The notes: generated from the sequence alone by a model not told the origin. Positions 22,810 to 34,371 are shown, numbered from the stretch's first letter. The stretch: DNA of 64,000 nt from Armigeres subalbatus (GCF_024139115.2 NC_085141.1:399368042-399432041), one strand, 5' to 3'. Numbers and translations are program-made.

Positions 22810-22822
22810 AAACTCAAAAAGT

Positions 22823-23845
22823 ATGAGTCAGTCGGATATAACCTCAAATCTCTCCGAGGATCATGAGGAGCTGGACCTCACAATGACTCCTTGTTCGGCC
22901 TGCAACCAGACATCAACAACAAACGAACCTATGGTCGGTTGCGATGCGTGTAACCGATGGTTTCACTATCGATGTGTGGGAGCTACGGAAGCCGTAAAAA
23001 GGGAGAAGCGTTGGTTTTGTCCGGAGCCCGTTTGTCAAGAAGCGGCTAAAAAACAGAAAAAGTCCGGTGGTAAGAAGAATCCTGCCCGAACCACCGAGAA
23101 ATCAAATCAAGTGCAGATAACCCAGGAACAAAAGATTAAGGCCATGGAAGAGGAATATGCGAAGCAAATGGAAGAGATTGAGAACGAAAGATTGCTCCGG
23201 GAGAAGGAAATGGAGTTACAGCGAGTGCTAAAGGAGAAAAGGATGCAGATAGAAAAGGATTTACGAGAGAAGGAATTGGTTCAGGAGAAGCTCTTACTTG
23301 ACCGGGCTTTGAAGGCCAAAACAGATAATTTCGAGAAAATGAAGACGATGCGACTGTCATACCAACAGTGCATGGATGGACTAGATCAGGAGATGCTTAA
23401 TATGAAAAAAGATGGGGAATCGGTAGAGGTACCTCAACCCGGTCCTTCCGCCATGAAGCAAATTCCCGCCAGAAAGCTTGAGCCAGCAGACGATAAGCTA
23501 TTCCGACAGAAGATGGTGTCAACACGTATGCCAGAGAAAATGCGCAGAGTATCAGACCATTCAAGTGATGATGACGACCAAGAGGAAGACTACAGTAGTG
23601 ACGGAGAATGTGATGGTGACAACGGAGAGTTTGTAGCAAGTGGAACATCCGGAAATCATACCGTTACGTACGGACTGGGGCAACCCCATGTAGGTCCCAC
23701 TAGAAATCAGCTAGCGGCACGGAGTGGCGTTTCGAAGAAGCTGCCGGTATTTACAGGTAAGCCAGAGGATTGTCCACTTTTCTACGGGACATACGTAGCA
23801 TCGAACGAAGCATGCGGCTTCAACGATGTAGAAAATCTTGTGTGA
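22823..23845 (+). pseudogene. BEL/Pao gag with N-terminal PHD finger
   Basis: The frame begins at ATG 22823, only 13 bases after the LTR. Residues 24-71 form a PHD finger (C24, C27, C40, C43, H48, C51, C66, C71), a fold that elsewhere reads histone H3 tails. A long charged coiled coil follows (about residues 95-205), then a Pro/Asp-rich acidic linker and the start of the capsid domain (KLPVFTGKPEDCPLFYGTY). A one-base shift near 23840 ends the frame; the capsid continues in another frame. Chromatin targeting of the PHD is inference. Confidence 0.85.
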
Positions 23846-24723
23846 GAATGTGTCAAGAAAGTTTAAGAGGGCCGGCACTCGACAGCGTTCGAGGACAATT
23901 GATACTTCCCAAATCTGTGCCGAAAGTGATGAACAAACTCCGGCAACTATACGGTCGTCCTGAGCTTATTCTCCAAAGTCATTTGGAGCGGATCCGGAAG
24001 TTAGAGCCACCAAGATCAGACAAGCTAGCGTCATTTGTTCCTTTCGGGAATGCCATAGAGCAACTATGTGAGCATCTCGAGGCGGCCGATCTACATCAAC
24101 ACATGATGAATCCAATCCTTATACAAGACCTGGTCGACAAGCTTCCGGCCAGTGACAAGCGGGAGTGGGTTCGATTTAAGAGGAAAGAAAAGGAGGTAAC
24201 ACTGAGAACTTTCACCGATTTCGTCGTTGGGATTGTCGATGAAGCTTGTGAAGCAAATGTTTGCTTGGAGTCGAAGCAGGATATGAAAACACCGCGAGTC
24301 GTCCGCGTCAACAGCGGGGGTAACCAAAGCAGTTGGAAAGTTAAACCGGGGCAGAAAGGCGTATTGATGAATCACGATGCTATTAATAGTGCTTTTAAGG
24401 ACCTGACCGGAAGAACCAGAATGAAGGCATGCAAAGCGTGCCAGCGAACAGACCATCGATTGAGATTTTGTGAAGATTTTCGTAGATTGGCTTTTGCTGA
24501 TCGACTAGGTATTGTGACTAGATGGAAGTTATGTAACATTTGTTTGAACGAGCATGGAAACGCTGCCTGCAAGTTTAAGATTCGTTGTGACGTCGGTGGC
24601 TGTCAGCAAAGGCATAACCCGCTACTTCATCCGACAGAAGGTGTCGTTGGAACAAGTGTGCATCCAAACAGCAAGCGCGATTATCTTCAGAATTATCCCA
24701 GTGCAATTATTTTGCGGAGGTAA
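23846..24723 (+). pseudogene. BEL/Pao gag C-terminal part with zinc knuckles
   Basis: Continues the gag capsid (DUF1759-like: SLRGPALDSVRGQL, YGRPELILQSHLERIRKLEP) and has the Cys/His knuckle region CKACQRTDHRLRFCEDF and CNICLNEHGNAACKF that precedes the BEL protease. A further shift near 24690 leads into the protease frame. Confidence 0.8.
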
Positions 24724-25108
24724 AACGGTTATAACTTTAGCTTTCCTAGACGAGGGTGCGTCGGTAACGATGATCGAAAATAATCTGGCGGACCACTTAG
24801 GTCTTGTAGGAGTTCCTGAGCGATTGACAATTACCTGGACAGCCGATATTTCTCGAGAGGAAAAACCGCGAAACGGGTTAGCGTCTGGGCATCGGCAATT
24901 GGAGATGAGGAGCGGTTCTTGTTAAACTACGTGTATACAGTAGAAAGTCTACATCTCCCGATGCAATCACTAGATGCATGAGCAATGTCAAGGCAGTTCA
25001 AGCACTTGCAAAATCTTCCAATAAGTTCGTATCAAAATGCTCGACCCGGAATGCTAATCGGACTCAACAACATACACCATTAGAAGCGGCGTTGGTGACC
25101 CAATTGCT
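24690..25108 (+). pseudogene. BEL/Pao protease region (decayed)
   Basis: AFLDEGASVTMIE corresponds to the aspartic protease active site of BEL elements (LDSGS-type). The frame ends at 24925, and 24926-25108 contains only fragments (MSNVKAVQALAKSS). Confidence 0.65.
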
Positions 25109-26202
25109 GTGCGGTGCAGATTGGGATGGACGGTTTACGGCCCAAGAAACGAAGTTATGTCTGTCCAAAGGAACGTTCTAGGGTTTCACGATTGTGTTAC
25201 GAACGAGAATCTACATGATCTGATAAGAACGCATTATGCCTTAGAAGAATCTGTAGTTGCAGTGAAGCGGGAGTCACGAGAGGATGAAAGGGCGCTTGAA
25301 ATCATGCAACGCACAACGAAAAGGATCGGAAACCACTTCGAAACCGGCCTTCTTTGGAGAAATGATGATGTAAACTTTCCTAACAGTTACCCGATGGCAG
25401 CTAAAAGACTTATGCACCTAGAGCGGAAACTGGAGAAGGATCCGAAACTCTATGAGAATGTCCGTACGCAGATTACGGAATATCAACAAAAGGGTTATGC
25501 TCATTTGGCAACGGATAAAGAAATAACAGGTACCGACCCGTCTAAGGTATGGTATTTACCGCTCAACGTCGTCTTGAATCCCCGCAAACCAGGTAAAATC
25601 CGTCTAGTATGGGATGCCGCGGCAACTGTTAACGGTGTTTCCCTAAACTCACACTTGCTGCCAGGACCGGATTTGTTAACCTCGTTGATTTCCGTGATAA
25701 CTAGGTTTCGAGAACATAAGGTAGCATTCGGTGCAGATATCCGCGAAATGTACCACCAACTGCGAATCATCGAAGCGGACAAACAAGCACAGCGATTCGT
25801 GTTTCGGATGAAAAAAGAAGATCCTATCTCAATTTACGTCATGGATGTGGCCACCTTTGGGTCAACCTGTTCCCCATGTTCGGCACAATACATTAAAAAC
25901 CAGAATGCTTTGGAACATGCCCGCGACTACCCAGAAGCAGCCGATGCAATAATTAATCGACACTATGTTGACGATTATTTTGACAGCGTTGACACCATCG
26001 ATGAGGCGGTCCGGCGAGCGAAGGAAGTGAGTTTCATTCATGCAGAAGGAGGCTTTGAACTCAGAAATTGGGTCTCGAACTCCTCAGAAGTGCTTCGAGG
26101 CCTGGGAGAAGGGAAGACAATCCAACCGGTACACTTCGGTAGAGTCAAAGAAAGTGGCAGTGAAAGAGTTCTAGGAATCATATGGAATCCAGATCATGAT
26201 AC

Positions 26203-27801
26203 CTTCTCCAGGCCTGGTAGCGATGAACGCCATTCAAAATAGTGACTTAGTGACCAACGATGACTAAAAAAGTGACCAAATAGTGACTTTTAGTTTCAGG
26301 AAAAGTGACCAAATAGTGACTTTTGTATACAGTTTATAACCAGATAGTGAGCAACAAGTTGCATTAACATTGTTACGGTGTAATTCGTAGACTAAAAACT
26401 ATGTAGCGATACTCATATTTATCCTTAATCCATATCTAGAATGCTATCAGAAATCAAGAAAAGACAAAAATAAAAAAATAAAATCACGTAGTTGGATATT
26501 GGAGAAGGTATTCGTTGGTTAAGCTAGAAACTTGCAGTTTGACCATAGATATAATTGGTTTGACCATGATAAATCATATTTAATTACACCACAAAAAAGT
26601 ATATATTAGCCAGCACGGAAACAGGTAGGGAGTTACAAGTTTATAATTTCAGCAACGATTTTGAAGCAATTACAGCATTGTGGTAATAATGTTTGCTAAG
26701 ACATCAAAACAGTCTTTGCTTAGGTAGGTCGGTCAATCCTTTCGATTGTTTTTATGGGTGTTTGTATGAACCTCGTGTGAAACATAACTCGGTCTCTGTA
26801 AGAATTCTTAATGGGAAGCTAATTTAATACAACTTCAACTGCTTGAAATTCACAAAGTTGCGGATAGTTGCAATGTACATGATTTCATAGGGTACACCGA
26901 AAACACAGATTCTGTTGATGTTTTAGGGTGGAACTCTTTGGAACTTTTTTCTGAGCTACAAATTACTTTAAGTTTAAGAATGTTCATCGATTAATATTTC
27001 AACGAATTTAACATTTCTGTTTCTCGCATACAAGGTCTAACTTAAAAGATTTCTTTTGTTTGCAATACGATATTTTTTGCTTAATATTAGATATTTGATT
27101 TACGAGTTGTGGCTTCGTGCAGTAAAAAATCCGTAGGAACGTTTTTATGGACCTTGTTATTTGAGAGAAATTTCTGACTGACTTATGCTTAACAATTCAT
27201 ATAAGTTTTCAAGCATATCGTGACACATGTGACTGTTCTCTAATCTTCCAAAATACTTTTATGTGCAGAATATGCTAGAACACGAATTTTCAAAATTTAA
27301 TTTTTGTCTATGAGTCAACGCACTGTGCGACCTTATTTCCAACTAAAACGTGCCTAACATGCATACAAAAACAGTATGGGTCTCCGGGCCTCCTATAAAA
27401 AGTTCATTTTTGGAGCGAAAATATAGCCTTTACGTATACTTTGTATACGAGAAAGGCAAAAACAATCATAATTTGGGATGCCAAAAATGTCCTAAATTTG
27501 ATCGCTAGAACTCGAGATAGTGATCCTCAAACATGACAGCACAGCGCTTTTAGCATAATACTTCATATTTATACATTGCTACCAGATTTACATTTGATTC
27601 GGTTGATAATAAAAGTAGGTACAAATGATTTTTATTTTGATCTTTTTCCAATAGGCGGTGCAAAAATAGTGACTTTAGTGACCATTTTCCGAAAAATAGT
27701 GATTTTAGTGACTTTTGGATGCAAATAGTGACTTTTTAGTGACTAGCCTCAAAATAGTGACCAAGTCACTAAAAAGTGACTCGCTACCAGGCCTGCTTCT
27801 C
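26203..27801. mobile_element. DNA element with 15-bp TIR and 6-bp duplication
   Basis: Element 26209-27795 (1587 bp) has perfect termini CAGGCCTGGTAGCGA and CTTCTC on both sides (26203-26208, 27796-27801). Removing it and one CTTCTC restores the RT frame exactly. Many copies of AATAGTGAC/TTTAGTGAC cluster within 130 bp of both ends, as transposase-binding arrays do. No transposase ORF. Superfamily unassigned. Confidence 0.85.
27375..27462 (+). repeat. Dispersed repeat (GTATACGAGAAAGGC family), copy 1
   Basis: Shares TATGGGTCTCC, AGCCTTTACGTATACTT and TATACGAGAAAGGCAAAAA with 38106-38194. Confidence 0.65.
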
Positions 27802-27947
27802 GTTTTCATCGGAGCACCGTGAACACCTTCAAGAATATCTGAGAGGTTCCAAAAGGCCGACAAAGAGAATAGTCCTCAGCTGCGTCATGGGGTTCTTCGA
27901 CCCGCTGGGGCTAGTAGCTCCCTTCACTATCCATGGGAAAATGCTGG

Positions 27948-29985
27948 TACACACTTAAACCCACATTTTAATCTCGGTAATCAAGATTGCTGAACATGCT
28001 CGGTAAATCACAATTTTTACTGATATTTCGTTAAAATTTTAATTTTTACTGATTCTCGGTATTTTGTTTTGACGAGTTTTATTTATTTTTTATGTTTTAC
28101 CGAATCTCGTTAATGTAGCTCAACGACATTGTCGTTAAAAATGAATATCACCGACCTCGGCTATAAAAACTGACGAATCTCGGTAATTTAACATATTCAC
28201 CTACCGCATCTGTCATTGACGGTCAGCCATTTTATTGAAGTTCGAAGTTGTGAACGCACGAGTTTTTTTAAACAGTGAAAATGGACGGGATTTTGGCGAA
28301 AATCGACGCCGAAGAGCAACCAGTAAGAAATAAGCTGAGACAGTTACTTTGTAAGTACTGATTTCTTTATTTTTAGACAGCAGAGGAGATAAACGATAGC
28401 ATTCGCTGCTTTTTCTGTAAAGTCCTAGTTCCGGGTTACGCTAATGGGTTGCAACGTCACATAAACTTCCATCTAAAAGAAAATCATTTTTCGGCAGAAA
28501 TGATTTCTTTTGACTGCACTTTTCGAAAATGCAAAATGAGATATTCACATTTCACCTCTCTCAAACGACATATTTTGAACGATCATCCACCAATCCCTGA
28601 AAAACTGAGTATTCCCTTTGAAAGCGAGAAGTTGAGTATTGAGTACTGTACTGCTTCTTCCGCAAAAAGAGCAAGGTTAGAATCACCCACACTCGATCAT
28701 AATTTATCTGTTGAAGATTTCGGCAATGAAAGCAACAGTTACTCTGAAAACATAACCGTGGAGCAGATCAAGAGAACAGCTGCTCTTGGAATTTGTCGAC
28801 TTCCGGGAGATGTTGCATTACCTCAGACAAAACTCACAGAAGTAATGGGCTTATGTGACAGTTTGATATGAATGATAACGGAACGTTTACGAAATCTTAC
28901 TACTTCTTTCTTGGAAAAACATATTCTGAATACTAAGCAGACAATCACTATTGAATTTCTCAACGAATTCCATTTCTCTGGACTATTCGCTGATGTAACA
29001 ACATTCCCCAAACGGACGCAGTTCTTGAAGAATATTGCTATTAGCGTGCCTCAGCCCGTAGAAAAGATGCTTGCTTATCGGGAAGATGTGCGACATGTAC
29101 GCGGGTTGCACAAGAAAGTTAGAGTGAACGAGACATTCTCATATATCCCTATCATAGACACATTGAAACTGATATTCCGAAATCCGTCAAATCGTAAATT
29201 GCTCGAGCAATCTGAAATTGAACAGAGATCTATTGGTTGAATGAAGGAATATGTTTCTTTCTCTACGGGTGAAACGTACAAAACCAGTGATTTTTATCAA
29301 AAACATCCTAACTCGATAAGGCTAAGCTTGTACCAGGATGACGTAGAAGTGGGTAATGCGATAAGTAGCAGAGCAGGCATTAATAAAATGTCATGCTTTG
29401 CATTTAAAGTTCAAAATTTCCCGGACAAGTACAATTCTTCCCCAAAAAGCATATTTCCTGTTCTCTACTGTACATCAGTTGATGCGAAGAAACACGGATA
29501 TAATAAAATCTTACAGCCATTGGTATCCGATTTGAAAAAGCTTGAAAAAGGAGTAACGGTTTGCTATGAATCAGAAAACTACGTTCTCAGAGCTACATTG
29601 GCGGTTTTTTGCGGTGACACCTTAGCACTTCATGAGGTGTTTAATTTACTTGGACCGGGTGCTAACTTTTTTTGCCGAATTTGTACCATCTCACGACCAT
29701 TATTCAAAGAAGATCCGTACGTCAAATATCCTATTCGGACACAACAGTGGTATAATATTAAGATGGATCAATTGAACGAAGGCGAAATTTCGTCAACCGA
29801 TTGTGGCCTGCAACGCCAAGGATGTATACTTAACGAATTAGACAATTTTCACATTTGTGAAAACTATGCGTTGGACGTAATGCACGATGTTGCCGAAGGA
29901 ATTGTACCATTAACATTACAATTGGTTTTGAGTCGTTATTGCAAAAGCAAAATCGTCAAAATTGATGTTTCTTATATTGTATACA
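27948..29985 (+). mobile_element. Transposase-bearing DNA element (CACTA/CMC-like?), no right TIR
   Basis: Element 27952-29981 is flanked by TACA on both sides and interrupts BEL pol; its removal rejoins the pol frame (KML to DLW). The left end starts CACTTAAACC and has subterminal TCTCGGTAA repeats. The expected complementary right end is absent, the coding region stops short, and the right junction looks 3'-truncated. Superfamily is a guess. Confidence 0.6.
28281..29981 (+). pseudogene. Zinc-finger transposase-like gene with two in-frame TGA codons
   Basis: Exon 1 is 28281-28322 (14 codons); donor GTAAGA and acceptor TTTTTAG join it in frame to exon 2 at 28377. Exon 2 begins with a C2H2-like zinc region (CFFCKVLVPGY...HINFH, and CTFRKCKMRYSHFTSLKRHILNDH). 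The frame then stays open to 29981 except for TGA at 28869 and at 29238. The C-terminal part has a CRIC pair and YALDVMHDVAEGI, resembling DDE-like transposases of metazoan CMC-type elements. No shift is seen over 1.6 kb, so decay is recent or the stops have another meaning. Confidence 0.6.
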
Positions 29986-31141
29986 GGATCTATGGCGCAC
30001 GGGGTGCGCTTGGAACGATGCAGTGAACGATGAATGCTGGACTAAATGGAAGCGCTGGATTGATCTACTTCCGAAGATAGAAGCTATACGAATTCCGCGT
30101 TGTGTTTTTGGCAACGAACAGTGGGCATCGGTTCAATCAGCGGATCTGCATATTTTTACGGATGCTAGTGAGTACGCGTATGGCTGTGTTGGTTATCTGC
30201 GAGCGGTGATCAAGGGCAATGTCCGATGTTACTTGTTAATGTCACGCTCAAAAGTGGCGCCACTTAAACGGCAATCGATCCCACGTTTGGAGTTAATGGC
30301 CGCTGTGTTAGGTGCACGAATGCTGCGCACGATCCTGGACACTCATTCGATTAAATTCCAACGATATGTTCTGTGGACTGATTCACAAACCGTTCGTAGT
30401 TGGATTTTCTCCGATCAGCATAAATTTAAGCAATTCGTGGCCTTTCGTATCGGCGCAGTTTTGGAGCTAATGAAGCCTACCGATTGGCGTTGGGTGCCTT
30501 CCAAATTGAATGGCGCAGATGTATTGACAAAGTGGGGGAGAGGTCCACCAACGGAAAGCGAAGGCGAATGGTTCACCGGACCCAAATTTTTGTTCGACCC
30601 AGAAGAACGTTGGCCCGTTCAAGCAGTTTTGTCTGATGAAACAAGTGAAGAGGCTCGAGCCGTCGTGCTACACCACCGAAAGACATCTTTGGAAAAGGTT
30701 ATCGACAGTGGAAGATTTTCTCGCTGGACACGGCTGCTTCGAAGTATGACATCGATATTGCGTTTCATAGACAACTGTAGACGGAAGAATATCGGCCAAC
30801 CGATGTTAACATCTAAGGCTACTGCTAATCAGGCACTAATGATAAAATCAAACGGACTGGCGGTGTGCCAACCACTTCAACAAGAAGAACTTTCGAGGGC
30901 AGAAAATATACTGTGGAAGCTCGCTCAGAGCCAGAGTTTTCCAGATGAAGCGGCCATACTGATGAAAAACATTGAAAATACAATTCAGACTCCAATCCGC
31001 ATCGACAAACCTATTGTTTTGTACAAATTGAGGCCAATTTCAGACAAAAACGGTGTCATAAAATTGGGTGGCATAATGGAAGCCTCGATGTCGCTTCCTT
31101 GCGTTATGAAGTACCCAATCATTCTATCAAGAACATTACAT
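29986..31141 (+). pseudogene. BEL/Pao RNase H and linker
   Basis: After the insertion the pol frame continues with DLHIFTDASEYAYGCVGY (first Asp), IPRLELMAAVLGARM (Glu) and YVLWTDSQTVRSWI (Asp), the RNase H triad that degrades the RNA template. A one-base shift at about 31142 separates it from the integrase. Confidence 0.85.
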
Positions 31142-31148
31142 TAGGAAG

Positions 31149-32216
31149 ATGCTGATTCTTTATTACCATGAGAAATACAGACACACAAATCAAGAGACCG
31201 TGGTAAATGAACTTCGCCAGAAGTTTCACATTCCAAATTTACGTGTTGCAGTTAGTCATGCCGTACGAGAATGCATAAGATGTAAAATTGTGCACAGTCG
31301 CCCACATGTTCCAATGATGGGTCCTTTACCCATTCAGCGTATTACGCCGCAGATTCGTCCGTTCATTGCTGTAGGGGTGGATTATCTTGGTCCTGTGGAA
31401 GTTTCCATAGGTCGAAGGTCCGAAAAGCGATGGATAGCACTATTTACATGTATGACAGTCAAAGCTGTACATTTGGAGGTTGCCCATTCCCTAACAACAC
31501 AATCGTGTCTAATGGCAATTAGAAGGTTCATCTGTAAGCGTGGCAGCCCGGAAGAATTCTTCTCGGATAACGGGACTAACTTCAAAGGGGCTAGTAAAGA
31601 GTTGCTGAAACAAATTGAAAACGGGTGTGCTGAAGCAATCACTAGTGCCACAATAAAGTGGAATTTCAATCCTCCCGAAGCACCGCATATGGGCGGAATT
31701 TGGGAGAGGATGGTGAGGTCGGTGAAGGAGGCAATGCTAGTGTTGAACGACGGGAGGAGACTAACCGACGAAGTACTATTGACTACCTTAAGTGAAGCTG
31801 AAGACATGATCAATACACGTCCCTTGACGTATAGATCACTGGAACCAACGGATGTTGAAGCCATAACTCCCAATCATTTCTTGCGTGGAGTGGTCCGCGC
31901 GGCAGACCTCAATACGAGCGGCCCAACGAAGATGGCAGAAGCGTTGAGGAACATGTACAAGCGGTCACAGTACTTGGCAGATCGCATGTGGGAGCGGTGG
32001 TATAAAGAGTACCTGCCCACCATTAATCAACGCACTAAGTGGTACGACGATTCCAAGGCTCTTCAAGTGGGTGACCTCGTATTCGTAGTTGATGGCAGAA
32101 ATCGAAAGAATTGGACAAGGGGAGTCATCGAAGAAGTGTTCGCTGGAAAAGACGGGAAGATCAGACAGGCTAACGTGAGGACAGCTGGGTGTTTCGACGA
32201 GCAACGGCAAACTTAG
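31149..32216 (+). pseudogene. BEL/Pao integrase
   Basis: 355 codons with the HHCC zinc module (YHEKYRHTNQ...CIRCK), catalytic D in VGVDYLG, D in FFSDNGTNF and E in GGIWERMVRSVKE, then the BEL-specific C-terminal region (MINTRPLTYRS, WTRGVIEEVF). The domain is complete, but the frame lacks its own start because of the upstream shift. Confidence 0.88.
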
Positions 32217-32288
32217 CGGTGTTGGAAATACAGGACGGTAATTCCGAATCCTCGGAAGAACCGGATACGGAGTTACGGGCTGGGGAAC

Positions 32289-32955
32289 TGTCAACACCAC
32301 TGGGTAATATCGAGGGGTGAGTGAGAGTTGTCAGAAGTGACAAAAATTAAAATAATATAAATCCGGATTATACTGTGCAAAACGTAAGTAAAGAGATACA
32401 GTTAGTTGATTAAATCTAACAGAGAAATTTAGTACAGTCGGGATTCGCTGGTTGGGATTTTAATACTTGGGTCACTTTTTAGATGGGCCTCCGCTGGTTG
32501 GGCGGTGGCCCAACTAAAAAGCAAACGTACGTCAAAATTCAATGTAAACACGGAAAATGGTATTGGGCGTCACTGGGCATCATTTGTGATGTTCAAGTCG
32601 AAATACACGTGCTCAAATGGCTGTCAGTTGGCCGAACTAAAAAACCGAATTCGTTAGTTGGGCCGAGGTCGTGGCCCAACCAGCGAATCGGGACTGTACA
32701 GTCCAACCAGCGGAGGCCCAACTAAAAAGTGACCCAAGTATTAAAATCCCAACCAGCGAATCCCGACTGTACTACATATTAGGAGGAAAAGCAAATCAGG
32801 ATTGAAGGAGGGTGCACGAGGAATAGAAAAGAAACTACTTTGTAAGTATCAAATGAACTGCAAATTGTATCTAAAAATAATGAAATACAAACTATTTTAG
32901 TTGAGCTAACCAAAATAATCAGGTTTGCTACAAATTGGTTCTTCAATTCCGAACA
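32289..32955 (+). repeat. BEL/Pao 3' LTR with internal deletion and insertion
   Basis: Matches the 5' LTR at both ends but lacks about 307 bp of it and carries the 335-bp element 32435-32769. Confidence 0.9.
32433..32771. mobile_element. pogo/Tigger-like MITE in the 3' LTR
   Basis: Element 32435-32769 (335 bp), termini CAGTCGGGATTCGCTGGTTG and complement, TA on both sides; the 5' LTR has a single TA. CAGT-starting termini and TA targets fit pogo/Tigger. Confidence 0.8.
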
Positions 32956-33083
32956 TTATGTTTTATTTCAACATGTCAAAGTAGTGAAGCATTATTTTGG
33001 TCGTAAAAGGGCCTTTTTCCACTTTAAGTCAACTTTAATGACTGTATTATTTGCAAGCATATATAGCTCCATGGTTACTTGGG

Positions 33084-33583
33084 TTATAATCGATATTCCC
33101 AATCTTCCGTGTTAACAAAATCACATTTACGTCCTTTTGAATAAGTACCCGAGATTTGTTGATTTGTAGAAAACGAATCTGCCAATGTTTTTCAATGAAT
33201 CAAGGACTACATTGAATAAAATATGTAAATATTTTACACCTCTTGAATGTCAGGCACTCACTCGGCCCCCATAATACAATGGATTGTATTGTATTTGTAT
33301 AGTAAAACAATACGATTTTTAATTTCTCAGTTGTGACAGCTTTACTGCTCAACAATGCAATTTAAAGGGAAAAAAATGCATATTTGGCGCTATGAGGCAA
33401 ATATTGTTATATAGTTTATATGCAATGTAAAGAAACGTTTCAAAAGTTATCAATGTATGAAACTTATGTACGAAAACATTTCAAGAACAATTGCAAGTAT
33501 AGTTACATTAGAGAAATATGTTGATGTATTGTATCCTCAGTGTTGAAACAATCTGTGCAACCATCAAGAAACAATGTATCCTA
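33084..33583. other. No recognised gene
   Basis: AT-rich, without a supported feature. Confidence 0.35.
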
Positions 33584-33966
33584 TTGGCGCTTTGATGTTG
33601 CATGAAGAAGAAGAAGCAGAAAGATGATAATCGAAAAAATTTCCACGGGAAACCATACGAAGAAGTTTTTAAAACTCTTCTCAAAAATTCTAGAAGCAAT
33701 TTAATTAAAAACGGTAAGCAGTACGGGGTTGGACTTTTCTTCTACTGTGTATTAAGTGTAATATCACAAAATAAAATTTTGAATAGGAATATTGTGTTCA
33801 TTATATAGTAGAAGAAAAGTCCAACCCCGTACTGCTTACCGTTTTAATAAAATGTTCTAGAATTTTTGAGACGAGTTTTAAAAACTTCTTCGTATGGTTT
33901 CCCATGGAGATTTTTTCGATTATCATCTTTCTGCTTCTTCTTCTTCATGCAACATCAAAGTGCCAA
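33584..33966. repeat. Long inverted repeat, arms about 155 bp
   Basis: Arms 33584-33738 and about 33807-33966 are nearly complementary (for example GTAAGCAGTACGGGGTTGGA in the left and its complement in the right), separated by about 68 bp. No clear target duplication. Confidence 0.8.
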
Positions 33967-34063
33967 TTGTACACCGTATATTTTATGGTAATTCAATTGT
34001 TTACACTATTGAACCAATAGTACATTTTTATCCGGGTAGGTCTGTCATAAAAAGTTATGCAAG

Positions 34064-34371
34064 TAAGGCTGTGAACCATTCCACCGATTCGTTTAACTTT
34101 TAGTTAAAATATGACACTTCGATGGTTATTTTCCCATCGGGGTTAAAATTTTACCCCGAAGCCGACCCATTTGAGTTTTGACAGATTGATAGTTATATTC
34201 GGAACGAAATGGATTTGGCGCCAATTTTCTCGCGAACAAAGTTTAACTATCGAATTGTCAAATCTAACCATGCTCCGGAGCAGGGTTATTTTTAACCACG
34301 GCGAAATAACCATCGAACTGTCAAATTTTAACTAAAAGTTAAACGAATCGGTGGAATGGTTCACAGCCTAC
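34064..34371. mobile_element. Harbinger-like MITE with 44-bp TIRs
   Basis: Element 34067-34368 (302 bp) has perfectly complementary 44-bp ends starting GGCTGTGAACCATTCCACCG. TAA precedes it; after the right end, TA plus the A following the next insertion reconstructs TAA. Confidence 0.75.

Larger units (their letters stand above)
25109..27951 (+). pseudogene. BEL/Pao reverse transcriptase, split by insertion
   Basis: 25109-26208 encodes the RT fingers and palm: KIRLVWDAAA, FGADIREMYHQL (motif A Asp), FGSTCSPCSAQYI and the catalytic HYVDDYFD near 25965. The frame is cut at 26208 by a DNA element and resumes at 27802 ([12 protein letters not shown]...[18 protein letters not shown]) until the second insertion at 27952. 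Confidence 0.88.
22173..32955 (+). mobile_element. BEL/Pao LTR retrotransposon with three nested insertions
   Basis: LTRs at 22173-22809 and 32289-32955 start TGTCAACACC and end CGAACA. The 5-bp duplication TTATG flanks the element (22168-22172 and 32956-32960), and the intact MITE copy has one TTATG at that site. Gag, protease, RT (YVDD), RNase H and integrase follow in BEL order. DNA elements are inserted at 26209-27795, 27952-29981 and, in the 3' LTR, 32435-32769. Without inserts the element is about 6.8 kb. Shared LTR parts differ at only a few positions, so the insertion is fairly young, yet several frames are shifted. Confidence 0.92.
21564..33083. mobile_element. CCCAAGTAACC-family MITE split by nested insertions
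   Basis: Pieces 21564-21631, 22068-22172 and 32956-33083 align in order with the complete copy at 19308-19600. Ends are CCCAAGTAACC and GGTTACTTGGG, flanked by TT. The gaps are occupied by the element at 21632-22067 and the BEL/Pao element at 22173-32955. Confidence 0.8.
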
